Of a stretch of DNA of 64,000 bases, positions 55,749-64,000 are shown one piece after another. The position numbers and the translations under genes are program-made. Position 1 is the stretch's first letter. Every line of letters starts with the position of its first letter. Below the pieces are notes generated by a model. It was not told the origin of the DNA, made no database searches, and worked only from the letters and a program-made list of their open reading frames with translations. This DNA comes from Peronospora farinosa (taxonomy: Eukaryota > Oomycota > Peronosporomycetes > Peronosporales > Peronosporaceae): NCBI GenBank assembly GCA_947646735.1, contig CANTFK010000829.1, positions 124,001 to 188,000 on the forward strand. Reading direction: 5' to 3'.

Positions 55749-57125
55749 TTATCGGACAGAGGTAAAGTCAATGACGACCTTGGAACGCTGAAGCTGGTGC
55801 TGCGTGTACTGCACACCGGCCATGTCCAAAAGCCGACGCGACGCTACGAACTTCCAGCTACAAAATGGGTCAAACAACAGCGTTAGAGATAATATCATGA
55901 TCCAAAACTCTTTGACACGTCAACATACTCCTGCTTGTACTTGTCGGAGCAGTAGACGATACGCGAAATGCCACTCTGAACGAATTCCACAATATAATAA
56001 CTGTCTGTCAAGGAGCATTTCAAGGCAGCAGAGTTCACGTTACCTGTATGATGAGCTTGGCACATTCATTGCATGGGAAAAGCGCCACGTACATCTACAC
56101 AAAAAGGTACAAGTTCAGACCAGCTGCAGAAAACCTGCATGCGAATACACACACTTATACCGTGCATCCTTTCACATCCGTCGAGTTTTTGTTCAAAATG
56201 GCATTCATTTCCGCATGACAAACATACTGAGCAAAAAGGAGATCGAGTTAGTCGTTAGCCAGACAATACAATGACAGTGTCAATGTCCCTAACCGGGTAT
56301 TTCGTATCAAGTGGCGAGTTCGTCTCACTTTCACGTGCCCAGGGCAACTCATCATCTCCACATCGATTCGGAAATCCATTGTATCCGATTCCAACAATCT
56401 TCCGTTCGGAGTTTACAATGCTATTACAATGTAAATAAAGTCGTTTCGCATCAGAATCCTGCTAAAGGTCACCCTCTTAACACACAACCTCTTACCACGC
56501 TCCAACTTGAGTCGACGGATCTAATTTCCACCATCACCATAAACACACGAAATAACTCTCTGTTACTCCCCCAAAAGGTCATTTTCCACCTCAAAGCAGC
56601 AAAAGATCACCAACCTTTTGAGCGCATGGCACTCAGAAAGGCAACACTCATGAAATAATCATCCCACGATAAATAATCCGACCGCTTTTGCACTTTTGGC
56701 AACGTCTTTACTGTCATTGTCGCTTGTGTAATTGATTCAACTTCCTCGTCCTTTAACTCCGAAACAATTGCATTCTCTTTGGTCTCTTCTTTATCATCAG
56801 TCGTCAAGACGTCGTCTCCTTGAGCTCTTGTCTGTTTCTTGTTTACGATTGTCGACGACTTGATACAATTGACCATTGCAGGAACAGAACTTGGATAATT
56901 CTCTCGCATTGTAGCCATAATCCAATCCGAATGTTTTACCACTACATGCTGTACTAAGTTCGTGTAGCCATGTTTCAGTTTCTGGGCGCGAGTTTTTCCG
57001 CATTTGCATCGAAAAACTGTCGATACTTCCGATTCTCCGTCCTTATTTTTAGTAGAAAGTACTTGACTCACTTTCGTGTAGAATAACTGCATAATTTGTC
57101 GTCCACTTAGTTTGGTTCCGGCCAT
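55749..57125 (-). CDS. dCMP deaminase with N-terminal BED-like zinc-finger extension, seven exons
   Basis: Exons in transcript order: 57125-56615, 56520-56496, 56420-56294, 56226-56161, 56094-56044, 55975-55929 and 55857-55749; 311 residues in phase. The C-terminal half is deoxycytidylate deaminase, which makes dUMP for thymidylate synthesis: [18 protein letters not shown], then GIGYNGFPN, zinc ligands in CHAEMNAIL and PCNECAKLI. The first exon adds about 150 residues in the same open frame with a BED-like finger ([17 protein letters not shown], then [12 protein letters not shown]). A Met at 56717 would give a normal-length enzyme of about 175 residues without the finger, so the extension could be a separate or alternative product. 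Another upstream Met is at 57173. Confidence 0.8.
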
Positions 57126-57292
57126 GGTCAACAATATATTGGTGTCCGCCCATAATTGCTGGATAAGTTTCAACCAATCACATGATAAAGAAACAATAAG
57201 TTTTTATATAAATTATATTAATTGAAATGACAAATTAATTTGATTAAGATTATTAATTTTATTGGAATAAAACAAAAATGTCTGTAGAATAC

Positions 57293-59470
57293 TTATACAA
57301 TAGTGACGTTCATCATGATACGCTCCATAGCTACTTGAAAAGCCTGCATCTCTTCAACACTATACAGCACACACTTAAAACGAGACTGCAAAATACCCAT
57401 AAACAACCGGATTCCAAGCGGGATGGCCTTGTCGTTAAAGTCGTACTGATTTGAATGCAGCGCACGCATTTTATCCGAGTCTCCGTCTTCTTTCGTGCCG
57501 AGGAAAAAGTAGCAGCCCTTGCGCTCTTGTAAAAAGTATGAAAAGTCTTCTGCGGCCATGAGTGGCAAACCCTCTTCGCTCACGTACAACCCCATATCCA
57601 TGGCCACTTGCTGTACTTGACGTGTCTCAACGTGTGGGTTAATTACAGGAGCGTACCCATCCAGGAAGTGCACGTTGGCGGTGGCGCCGTACGCTGCACA
57701 CGTCGAATGCACCAGCGTGGCAACGCGGTCCTGAATAGTTTTAGCTAGTTCCAGATCAAAGTCCCGAATGGTTCCGGCAAGAGATACCTTTGATGAAATC
57801 ACGTTGTTCGTATCGCCACCGTGGAATTGAGTCACGGATACGACAGCAGTATCCATAGGAGACAATGACCGGCTCACAACAGACTGAAGGGTCTGCACTA
57901 CAGCGGAACCCACAAGAATTGGATCCACACATTGCTGTGGCGCAGAACCGTGTCCTCCAATGCCATGAATGTCGATGGAAAACTCTACCTCGTGTGCCAT
58001 GACAGCTCCAGGACGGACGTGGACACTGTAAAGCGGGAAAGGTGCGTTATGAAGCCCGTAAATCTCGTTCACGTCCGTAAGTGCGCCATCCTCAATCATC
58101 TTCATGGCTCCGCCGGGACCTTCTTCAGCAGGCTGAAACACGAAGCGCACGAAGGTTTCCTGCGGAAGCAAGTGTGCGCTGCGCACCACCAATGCGCAGA
58201 GCCCCAACACCATCGCCATGTGGCCATCATGGCCGCACATATGCGCCGCAGCCGTGGAAACTTGAAACTCATCATCATCGTCTCCACCAGCGCTTGGTGG
58301 AGGAGGAGCACCGATCGTGGTGGTTGTAATAGTTGATGGAGCAGGCAGCTGATTGGTCATTGGAGCGTCCATGGCAACATCATGACTCACAGTACAAGTT
58401 CTAGTTACTGTAGTAGTAGTACCATTGCTGTCGGACAGAGCTTGGTGAGATGGTTCATCTCCCTCTTCTTGTTTTATTGGCGAGGAAGGCTGATGCGCGG
58501 CGCTCTTTCGCTTTTTGCGTTTACGAAGCTCTTTGCATCCCTTTTTCTGAGTCGAACAGTATGGCAAGTGATCATTCAGCTCTTCGATCGGAAGAGCATC
58601 TATATCTGCACGAAAGGCAATTACGGGCAGTTTGCGCTTGTCTGATATCGAAATGGTAGCGTTCTCATAGCAAACATCGACTACAAGCCCTGTAGACGCC
58701 ATCTCTCGAATGTTTTTACCCGGAATATGTAAAGCTTGCTCACAGAACCGTTTGATAAATGCTTGTGTGCGTACTTCCTGGTACCCCGTTTCAGGATATC
58801 GATGAAACCCGCGTCGAATATCACGCAACATACGGGAGAAGCCGACCCAGTCTATTTCTTCTGCGTCTGTCCCGTCCGGTTTATCTACAGTATCTTCTTT
58901 TTCTTCTTTCTCTACCTGCGTTTGCTCAGCAGTAGCAACTGACGCAGATATCGTCACATCGAGTATGTTGGACGACATTTGTAACTGTCCTTTGTTCTGT
59001 ATAAAATTCGTAAGAAACGGTATGACCTTGGCCAACATAGCATCAAGTCCCTGTTTCCATGGATCATCAGATGGGTACATACTTGTACTGTACGACTGTA
59101 CAGTAGGTGACCGACTTGTTGTCGTTGGAGCGGCTAAGTGCGGTATTGACCCACCACCGACTCCACAGCTGTCTGGTTCTTGCAAAGAGATACGTGTACT
59201 CTTTCCACGAAGTCTTTGATCACGAATATCTTCGGGTGTTTCGTAATAACGTCGTAGAAATTCGTCCTTCTTTAGTAGCAACTTGCGGATGGCTGCCTCA
59301 CTCACACCGAACTTATCGGCTAATTGACGCTTAGAAATCTTGCTATTTTCAGCCATTTGAATAATATCCACACGCTGTCGATCATTCAAACGTTTACCTG
59401 ATCCCTGTTTCGCTTTCTTGGGTTCATTGTCGCGCAGATGCAGCTCCTCTGCATCCTGCTGGTCACTCAT
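57293..59470 (-). CDS. CENP-B-type HTH fused to M20 amidohydrolase
   Basis: 725 residues, single exon. Residues about 25-75 form a CENP-B/psq-type helix-turn-helix (GKRLNDRQRVDIIQMAENSK, then SKRQLADKFGVSEAAIRKLL), a transposase-like DNA-binding domain. From about residue 210 the chain is an M20 amidohydrolase of the IAA-amino-acid hydrolase/aminoacylase type: FHRYPETGYQE, FRADIDALPIEE, metal ligands in HMCGHDGHMAM and FQPAEEGPGG, GIGGHGSAP in the dimerisation lid, and LMAAEDFSYF near the end. An insert of about 85 residues (about 320-405) with a basic KKRKS motif and Ser/Thr-rich sequence splits the catalytic domain after LPYCSTQKKG. All expected metal ligands appear present. Substrate unknown. 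It diverges from ATCase across 220 bp. Confidence 0.85.
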   Translation of the reverse strand: MSDQQDAEELHLRDNEPKKAKQGSGKRLNDRQRVDIIQMAENSKISKRQLADKFGVSEAAIRKLLLKKDEFLRRYYETPEDIRDQRLRGKSTRISLQEPDSCGVGGGSIPHLAAPTTTSRSPTVQSYSTSMYPSDDPWKQGLDAMLAKVIPFLTNFIQNKGQLQMSSNILDVTISASVATAEQTQVEKEEKEDTVDKPDGTDAEEIDWVGFSRMLRDIRRGFHRYPETGYQEVRTQAFIKRFCEQALHIPGKNIREMASTGLVVDVCYENATISISDKRKLPVIAFRADIDALPIEELNDHLPYCSTQKKGCKELRKRKKRKSAAHQPSSPIKQEEGDEPSHQALSDSNGTTTTVTRTCTVSHDVAMDAPMTNQLPAPSTITTTTIGAPPPPSAGGDDDDEFQVSTAAAHMCGHDGHMAMVLGLCALVVRSAHLLPQETFVRFVFQPAEEGPGGAMKMIEDGALTDVNEIYGLHNAPFPLYSVHVRPGAVMAHEVEFSIDIHGIGGHGSAPQQCVDPILVGSAVVQTLQSVVSRSLSPMDTAVVSVTQFHGGDTNNVISSKVSLAGTIRDFDLELAKTIQDRVATLVHSTCAAYGATANVHFLDGYAPVINPHVETRQVQQVAMDMGLYVSEEGLPLMAAEDFSYFLQERKGCYFFLGTKEDGDSDKMRALHSNQYDFNDKAIPLGIRLFMGILQSRFKCVLYSVEEMQAFQVAMERIMMNVTIV

Positions 59471-59690
59471 GATCGTTTAATCGACGAATAAGTACGCAGT
59501 TTTGCTGTCCATACAAATGTTTATCGTACATGAACGGATCGATATGGTAGTATGTACATTTGCTACATCAAGATTGGTTGAAATGTAGATGCAATAGGTT
59601 CGGAAGGTAATCGATTATTGATTGGTTGAAATTGGATTCAGCGGTCAAAATAATGCGTGGACAAACGTGACGAAGCGACGTCAAATTGAG
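59471..59690. promoter_or_regulatory. 220-bp bidirectional promoter region, HTH-M20 / ATCase
   Basis: Lies between divergent start codons. GATTGGTTGAAAT occurs twice (near 59571 and 59618), each holding an inverted CCAAT box, with an ATCGAT palindrome between them. Confidence 0.55.
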
Positions 59691-60876
59691 ATGGCGCACA
59701 ACTTGGACGGCAAGACGGCGGTGGGCTCTTGGAAGGACGAGAATATCTTGTCCATTGCCCAATTTGGAAAGAAAAGTGCGGAGTAAGTGATATTGCAATT
59801 TAGTGATCGGATCAGCTAGTCACTCACTCTGATACTGTCATTTGATATAGACGTGTATTACTCGTGGCCAATGAGATGAAACAAATGGTCAAGACAAAGG
59901 GTGCAAACGATCTGCTTAAGGGAAAGGTATTACAGTATTAATGTACTGAAATAACAATGGTGAATGTATTGACGTTGAGTTGTTGCGATTACTCGTTGAT
60001 AGCTGCTGGCCAATGTGTTTATGGAGCCATCCACACGCACAAGCAGCTCGTTTCAAGCTGCAATGAAGCGTCTTGGTGGCCTTGTAGTATGTGTCAATGA
60101 GACCTCTTCTAGTAGCCAGAAAGGCGAGACTCTGTATGACACTATTCGATGTCTTGAGTGCTACGCTGACGTGGTCGTGCTTCGACACCCTATCCAGGGC
60201 AGCGCTCTCGTGGCTGCTAAAGCTACCAAGAAGCCTGTACTAAACGCTGGAGACGGCGTGGGTGAACACCCGACTCAAGCTCTGCTAGATTTATACACGA
60301 TTTATACGGAAGTTGGTGATCTTGAGAACCTGAAAGGAAAGGTCGTCACTATGGTCGGTGACCTCAAGTATGGCCGCACGGTGCACTCTTTGTCTAAGCT
60401 GCTAGCGATGTACGGTGCGACGTTCAATTATGTATCGCCTGAGAGCTTGAAGATGCCACGCTACGTATACGATGAGCTTGCCGCGCAAGGCATTCAGCAG
60501 AAGGAGATGACTGATCTGGATTCAGTCATTAACCAGACAGACGTGCTCTACGTCACCCGTGTACAAAAGGTAAGTGAATCACATGTGACAATGGACTACA
60601 CGTACTCTTCTAAGATGTTGTGTGCGCTTATTCCGTTGCTATCAGGAACGTTTTGAGTGCGAGACAGACTACAATGCGGTAAAGGACAGCTTTCGCATTA
60701 CGCTAGACACCATAAAGGATGCAAAGGCTACGATGGTCATCATGCATCCGCTCCCGCGCGTTGGTGAGATTGCTGAAGAGGTTGATGACGACCCACGTGC
60801 TGCCTACTTCCGCCAGATGGAGAATGGCATGTTTGTACGCATGGCTCTGCTTGCTCTTGTCCTAGGCAAGGCATAA
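59691..60876 (+). CDS. Aspartate carbamoyltransferase, four exons
   Basis: Exons 59691-59782, 59851-59926, 60003-60569 and 60646-60876 give 321 residues, close to the 300-310 of bacterial catalytic chains. It joins carbamoyl phosphate to aspartate, the committed step of de novo pyrimidine synthesis. Signature parts: [16 protein letters not shown] (phosphate binding), [11 protein letters not shown] with the mobile-loop Lys, [28 protein letters not shown] and [13 protein letters not shown]. The enzyme stands alone rather than as part of a CAD fusion, as is known in plants and many protists. No transit peptide is evident, so it is probably cytosolic. Its stop lies 115 bp from the convergent Topors-like gene. 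Confidence 0.92.
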
Positions 60877-60991
60877 CTCTACTCGAGGTGACGCAGATAG
60901 CAGGAGCAAGCTGTATTTGCCGTAGCCCTCTTCTAGTCAACTGCCTCCAGTTGAAACAAAAAACGACCCAGCACACATTTTTACAATTCAC

Positions 60992-61883
60992 TCAACTGCC
61001 ACAGCACAGCGCATTTGTACAGTCGGCAGCATTTTCGCAGCGATACTCCACTGCCGCGTCGTATGCCTCGACATTCAGCCTAGAGCCCAAAAAGGAAGCC
61101 AGCTCTCGGACAAATTGCTTGGCATCCTCGTACAAAAACGGCATGAGCGCTTGCGTCAACTCGTCGTAACATTTCTTGGCTCCGCACTGCGCGATCGCGT
61201 TGAGACAGCAATGGATGATAGCCAGGAGTACCGTAAGATCAATATCTCGTCCAATACACGCTTTCAATTCTCTCTCAAGCCACGCTTCGTACTCCCCCCT
61301 TAACCTTGTGCATCTTTGGGAACGTATCCAGGTCTTTCACTTCCTTTCCAGCCACGCGAACGAGTCGCATTTTATTTCGATAGACAAGCGATCGACGTCG
61401 CAATCTCTGTCGATCACTCTGCCTATTTTTTCCCTGTTTATTTCTAATCTCCTGGTCATGTATCCGTCTCCCTTGGAAGCGAATAACCTCATAGTCCGAC
61501 TCACTCCGCACGTTGGCATAGACCGTCTCGAACGAAGCTTTGCACAATGGACAAGTGGCTAATTCCACACCATGCAGCTCTAGACTAGATACCCACGTAC
61601 TAAGACACTCGAAACAGTAGACGTGATAGCAAATCGTGAGCATTACAGAGTCCTTAAGTCGCTGAAGACAAATTGGACAAGTATCGCCGAGAACCGCGAG
61701 GTCTGCGGCCTGATCCTCTTCGTTCTGAGCATCCATAGAGGTTCCTACTTGGTCATTGGATGAAGCAGAAGCATATACAGCACTCTGATCATCTTTTTCA
61801 ATCAAATTACGAGCATTATCGTCTCGAACAGCCCAATCATCTTCGTCCTGTGCCGCCGTCTCGGCGCAATGTCCAAGCGACAT
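60992..61883 (-). pseudogene. Topors-like RING E3 ligase with an apparent frameshift
   Basis: The first frame (61883-61275) has an acidic N-terminus and a C3HC4 RING finger (CPICLQRLKD, then CYHVYCFECLSTW and CPLCKASF; about residues 70-115). It is followed by Arg-rich helices (QRLRRRSLVYRNKMRLVRV). It ends at a stop soon after a run of six G (minus strand, about 61290-61285). In another frame, 61267-60992 continues with the conserved Topors C-terminal block (WLERELKACIG, then ELASFLGSRLNVEAYDAAV). Removing one G would join the two. Topors proteins attach ubiquitin and SUMO in the nucleus. The break may be a true mutation, a sequencing error at the G run, or a read-through site; the RING part alone could still be translated. 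Confidence 0.75.
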
Positions 61884-62034
61884 GAGAAAAAAATATAAAA
61901 TGTCAACTTAAGTAAAACGTTGTACATAATATTCAAATTGACCAATCATGTAAGTGTTTTATTTCATCCAATGAGAAGAGGACAATGCTGGTCCAATGCT
62001 TTTTGTATAGCGAAAAGCTACAGTTCCAGTAGCA
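61884..62034. promoter_or_regulatory. Divergent promoter region, Topors-like / DDX54
   Basis: 150 bp between divergent start codons. It contains CCAAT elements at about 61941 (ACCAATCATG), 61969 (TCCAATGAG) and 61993 (TCCAATGC). Confidence 0.45.
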
Positions 62035-64000
62035 ATGGCGGGCGATGATCTACTTAAGAAGGGAAAGAAAAAGAGCACGGCTAAGGGTGGTGGTGTAGAT
62101 GCAGGTACAACTCATGGTAAAAGTAATGGCAAAGGTGCAGGTGTAGGAGGTTTCCAGCATTTAGGATTGAGTCCATTGGTGTTTCGTGGTGTCATGGCCA
62201 TGGGCTATAAAGTTCCGACACCTATTCAACGCAAGTCGTTGCCAATTGTATTGTCTGGTAAAGATTGTGTAGCTATGGCACGTACTGGCTCTGGCAAGAC
62301 AGCTGCATTTTTGATTCCTATGGTTGAGAAATTGAAAGAACATTCGACCAAGATTGGTGTACGTGCTGTGATACTGTCGCCCACGCGGGAGCTGGCGGTG
62401 CAGACGCTTCGCTTTGCCAAGCTATTGTCAAAATTCACGTCGCTGAAATTAGCACTGATTGTTGGTGGTGAAGGCATGGACCAGCAGTTTGAAGCCATTG
62501 CAGCCAACCCGGATGTGCTGGTGGCGACCCCTGGTCGACTGATGCATCTTTTGCTGGAAATTCCGGACTTTAATTTGAAAGCTGTGGAATATGTGGTCTT
62601 TGATGAAGCGGATCGCATTTTCGAGATGGGATTTGCGGAGCAATTGCAGGAGATTCTAAAGAACATGCCGACTACTCGACAGACACTGCTGTTTTCGGCG
62701 ACGCTTCCGAAAGCTCTAGTGCAGTTTGCACGTGCTGGTTTGAGTGATCCGGAGCTGATTCGTCTGGATGTAGAGAACAAGATCTCGGAGAATTTGAAGA
62801 TGGCGTTCTTTACAGTGAGGTCGTTAGATAAACCAGCGCTTTTTCTTTACATGGTTCGAGAGTTCTTGCCCAAGGATGACCAGACAATTGTGTTCGCGGC
62901 TACTCGTCATCATGTGGAGTTTCTGCATGCATTGTTGGCAGCGAACCACATTGAGGCTTCGTGTGCTTACGGCGACATGGACCAAGCCTCACGTAAAATT
63001 AATCTGGGTAAATTTCGCGCCAAGAAAACGAGTTTGCTGATTGTGACGGATGTTGCAGCGCGTGGTATTGACATTCCGCTGCTAAACAATGTGCTAAACT
63101 ATTCCTTTCCGCCAACGGCCAAGCTGTTTGTGCATCGTGTCGGTCGTGCAGCCCGTGCTGGTCGCAGCGGTACGGCTTTCAGCTTTGTGGACCCAGACGA
63201 AACTCCCTTTATGGTTGACTTGCACCTGTACATTGGGCGTCGGCTTGAGGAATCGTCACCGGAAGAGAGTGCCGGTACGAAGCCGTACTCTCTGCAATCT
63301 ATGACGGTTGCCGACGTGCACTACGGCGCGTTCCCGAATGAGCTGATTGATCAAGAGAATGAGGCCATCCAGGAGATGATGCGCAGCCACCCGCAGGTAT
63401 CGCCACTTGTAAAGGTCTGCGATAATGCTTACAAGGCGTATGCCCGTACTCGCGCTGACCCGTCGAAACTGTCCATTCGTCGTGGTAAGGAACTGGCGGT
63501 GAAGAAGATACACCCTCTTTTTCAGCATGAGTTTATACTTGACAAGAGCAAAGCCAACAAAGCTGCGTACATTGACTCGCTTCTCTCTTTCCGCCCGCCG
63601 CAGACGATCTTTGAGATTGCGGCAGGCGCACATTCTTCGGCAAAGCGCTCGTCGCCTGGTGTACAAATGATGGTCAAGAAGCGAAAGTTGCATGGTAAGA
63701 TTATCACTACTGAGACAACAAAGGCTGCAGATAAGATTAAAGCAAAGGAAAAGGCAGCTTCTATTAACGCTGCGGCTGACAAGGAGGAAGCTGCTGTGGC
63801 CAGTGGCGAAGGATTGGCAGCCAAGAGGAAGGAAGTGGACGATACGGATACGATAGATGAAGAGGCAACTCAGGCTCCAAAGAAGAAGGCGAACTTCTTA
63901 TCCAAGCACGACCGGAAACAGCTCAAGAAACGTGTAGCCGCTGGTGAGAAGGAGGAAGATGTCATGAAGGAGATGGCTGCGGCTAAGGAGCAAGAAACAA
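62035..64000 (+). CDS. DDX54: DEAD-box RNA helicase DDX54/Dbp10, 3' end outside the window
   Basis: The frame is open from the ATG at 62035 to the window edge (655 codons, no intron seen). A Lys/Gly-rich leader of about 38 residues is followed by the helicase core: GFQHLGLSP, PTPIQRKSLP (Q motif), ARTGSGKTAAF (motif I), SPTRELAVQT (Ia), VFDEADRIFEMGF (II), FSATLP (III), IVFAATRHH and VTDVAARGIDIP (V) and HRVGRAARAGRSG (VI). The downstream Lys-rich region and the ordering fit Dbp10/DDX54, a nucleolar helicase for 60S ribosome assembly. The family's C-terminal DBP10CT domain would lie past the window end. Confidence 0.9.
   Translation, partial: MAGDDLLKKGKKKSTAKGGGVDAGTTHGKSNGKGAGVGGFQHLGLSPLVFRGVMAMGYKVPTPIQRKSLPIVLSGKDCVAMARTGSGKTAAFLIPMVEKLKEHSTKIGVRAVILSPTRELAVQTLRFAKLLSKFTSLKLALIVGGEGMDQQFEAIAANPDVLVATPGRLMHLLLEIPDFNLKAVEYVVFDEADRIFEMGFAEQLQEILKNMPTTRQTLLFSATLPKALVQFARAGLSDPELIRLDVENKISENLKMAFFTVRSLDKPALFLYMVREFLPKDDQTIVFAATRHHVEFLHALLAANHIEASCAYGDMDQASRKINLGKFRAKKTSLLIVTDVAARGIDIPLLNNVLNYSFPPTAKLFVHRVGRAARAGRSGTAFSFVDPDETPFMVDLHLYIGRRLEESSPEESAGTKPYSLQSMTVADVHYGAFPNELIDQENEAIQEMMRSHPQVSPLVKVCDNAYKAYARTRADPSKLSIRRGKELAVKKIHPLFQHEFILDKSKANKAAYIDSLLSFRPPQTIFEIAAGAHSSAKRSSPGVQMMVKKRKLHGKIITTETTKAADKIKAKEKAASINAAADKEEAAVASGEGLAAKRKEVDDTDTIDEEATQAPKKKANFLSKHDRKQLKKRVAAGEKEEDVMKEMAAAKEQET

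Overview
The window looks like a repeat-rich plant-pathogenic oomycete nuclear genome, most likely Peronosporales (Phytophthora or a downy mildew relative). The evidence is short GT-AG introns of about 60-150 nt, secreted GH12 and TOS1-like proteins, a FYVE/GAF protein, a CCT-domain protein and chromodomain Ty3/gypsy elements. I cannot name a species from the sequence.

Layout. 210-2318: an ataxin-10 homologue in six exons. 2680-28027: about 25 kb of nested, truncated and rearranged LTR retroelements. They include a solo LTR (2680-3278), a decayed minus-strand Ty3/gypsy element (about 8257 down to 3697) cut by a roughly 1.15-kb insertion and a microinversion, and one complete nested Ty3/gypsy element (8908-18060) with 319-bp LTRs and an AACAT target duplication. 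That element sits in the gag of an older minus-strand element. Next come a plus-strand coiled-coil gag (19701-21854), a minus-strand pol with two RNase H domains (25085 down to 22102) and a 5'-truncated Ty3/gypsy copy (25086-28027). 28637-36455: three tandem units of about 2.86 kb, each carrying a secreted GH12 xyloglucanase-type gene. Two copies are intact and the third is broken.

36737-64000: a compact gene block. In order it holds a WW+cyclin protein, a CCCH zinc-finger exonuclease (-), a frameshifted unknown locus (-), a CCT protein, a FYVE/GAF protein, a short-chain dehydrogenase (-), a zinc-knuckle protein, an LTO1 homologue, a TOS1-like secreted hydrolase, a BED-like/dCMP deaminase (-), a CENP-B-type HTH/M20 amidohydrolase (-), aspartate carbamoyltransferase, a Topors-like RING protein (-, with an apparent frameshift) and a DDX54/Dbp10 helicase that runs off the end. 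Several gene pairs are convergent with 25-190 bp between stop codons.

The most interesting points are two adjacent enzymes carrying N-terminal DNA-binding domains of transposon type (57125 down to 55749 and 59470 down to 57293), next to ATCase; the GH12 array, whose spacer sequence also lies beside ataxin-10, so the retroelement block appears to have split a once-continuous locus; and the odd 3' end of the nested Ty3 element, which has a 350-codon antisense ORF and four 414-bp repeats each containing a polypurine tract plus the LTR start.
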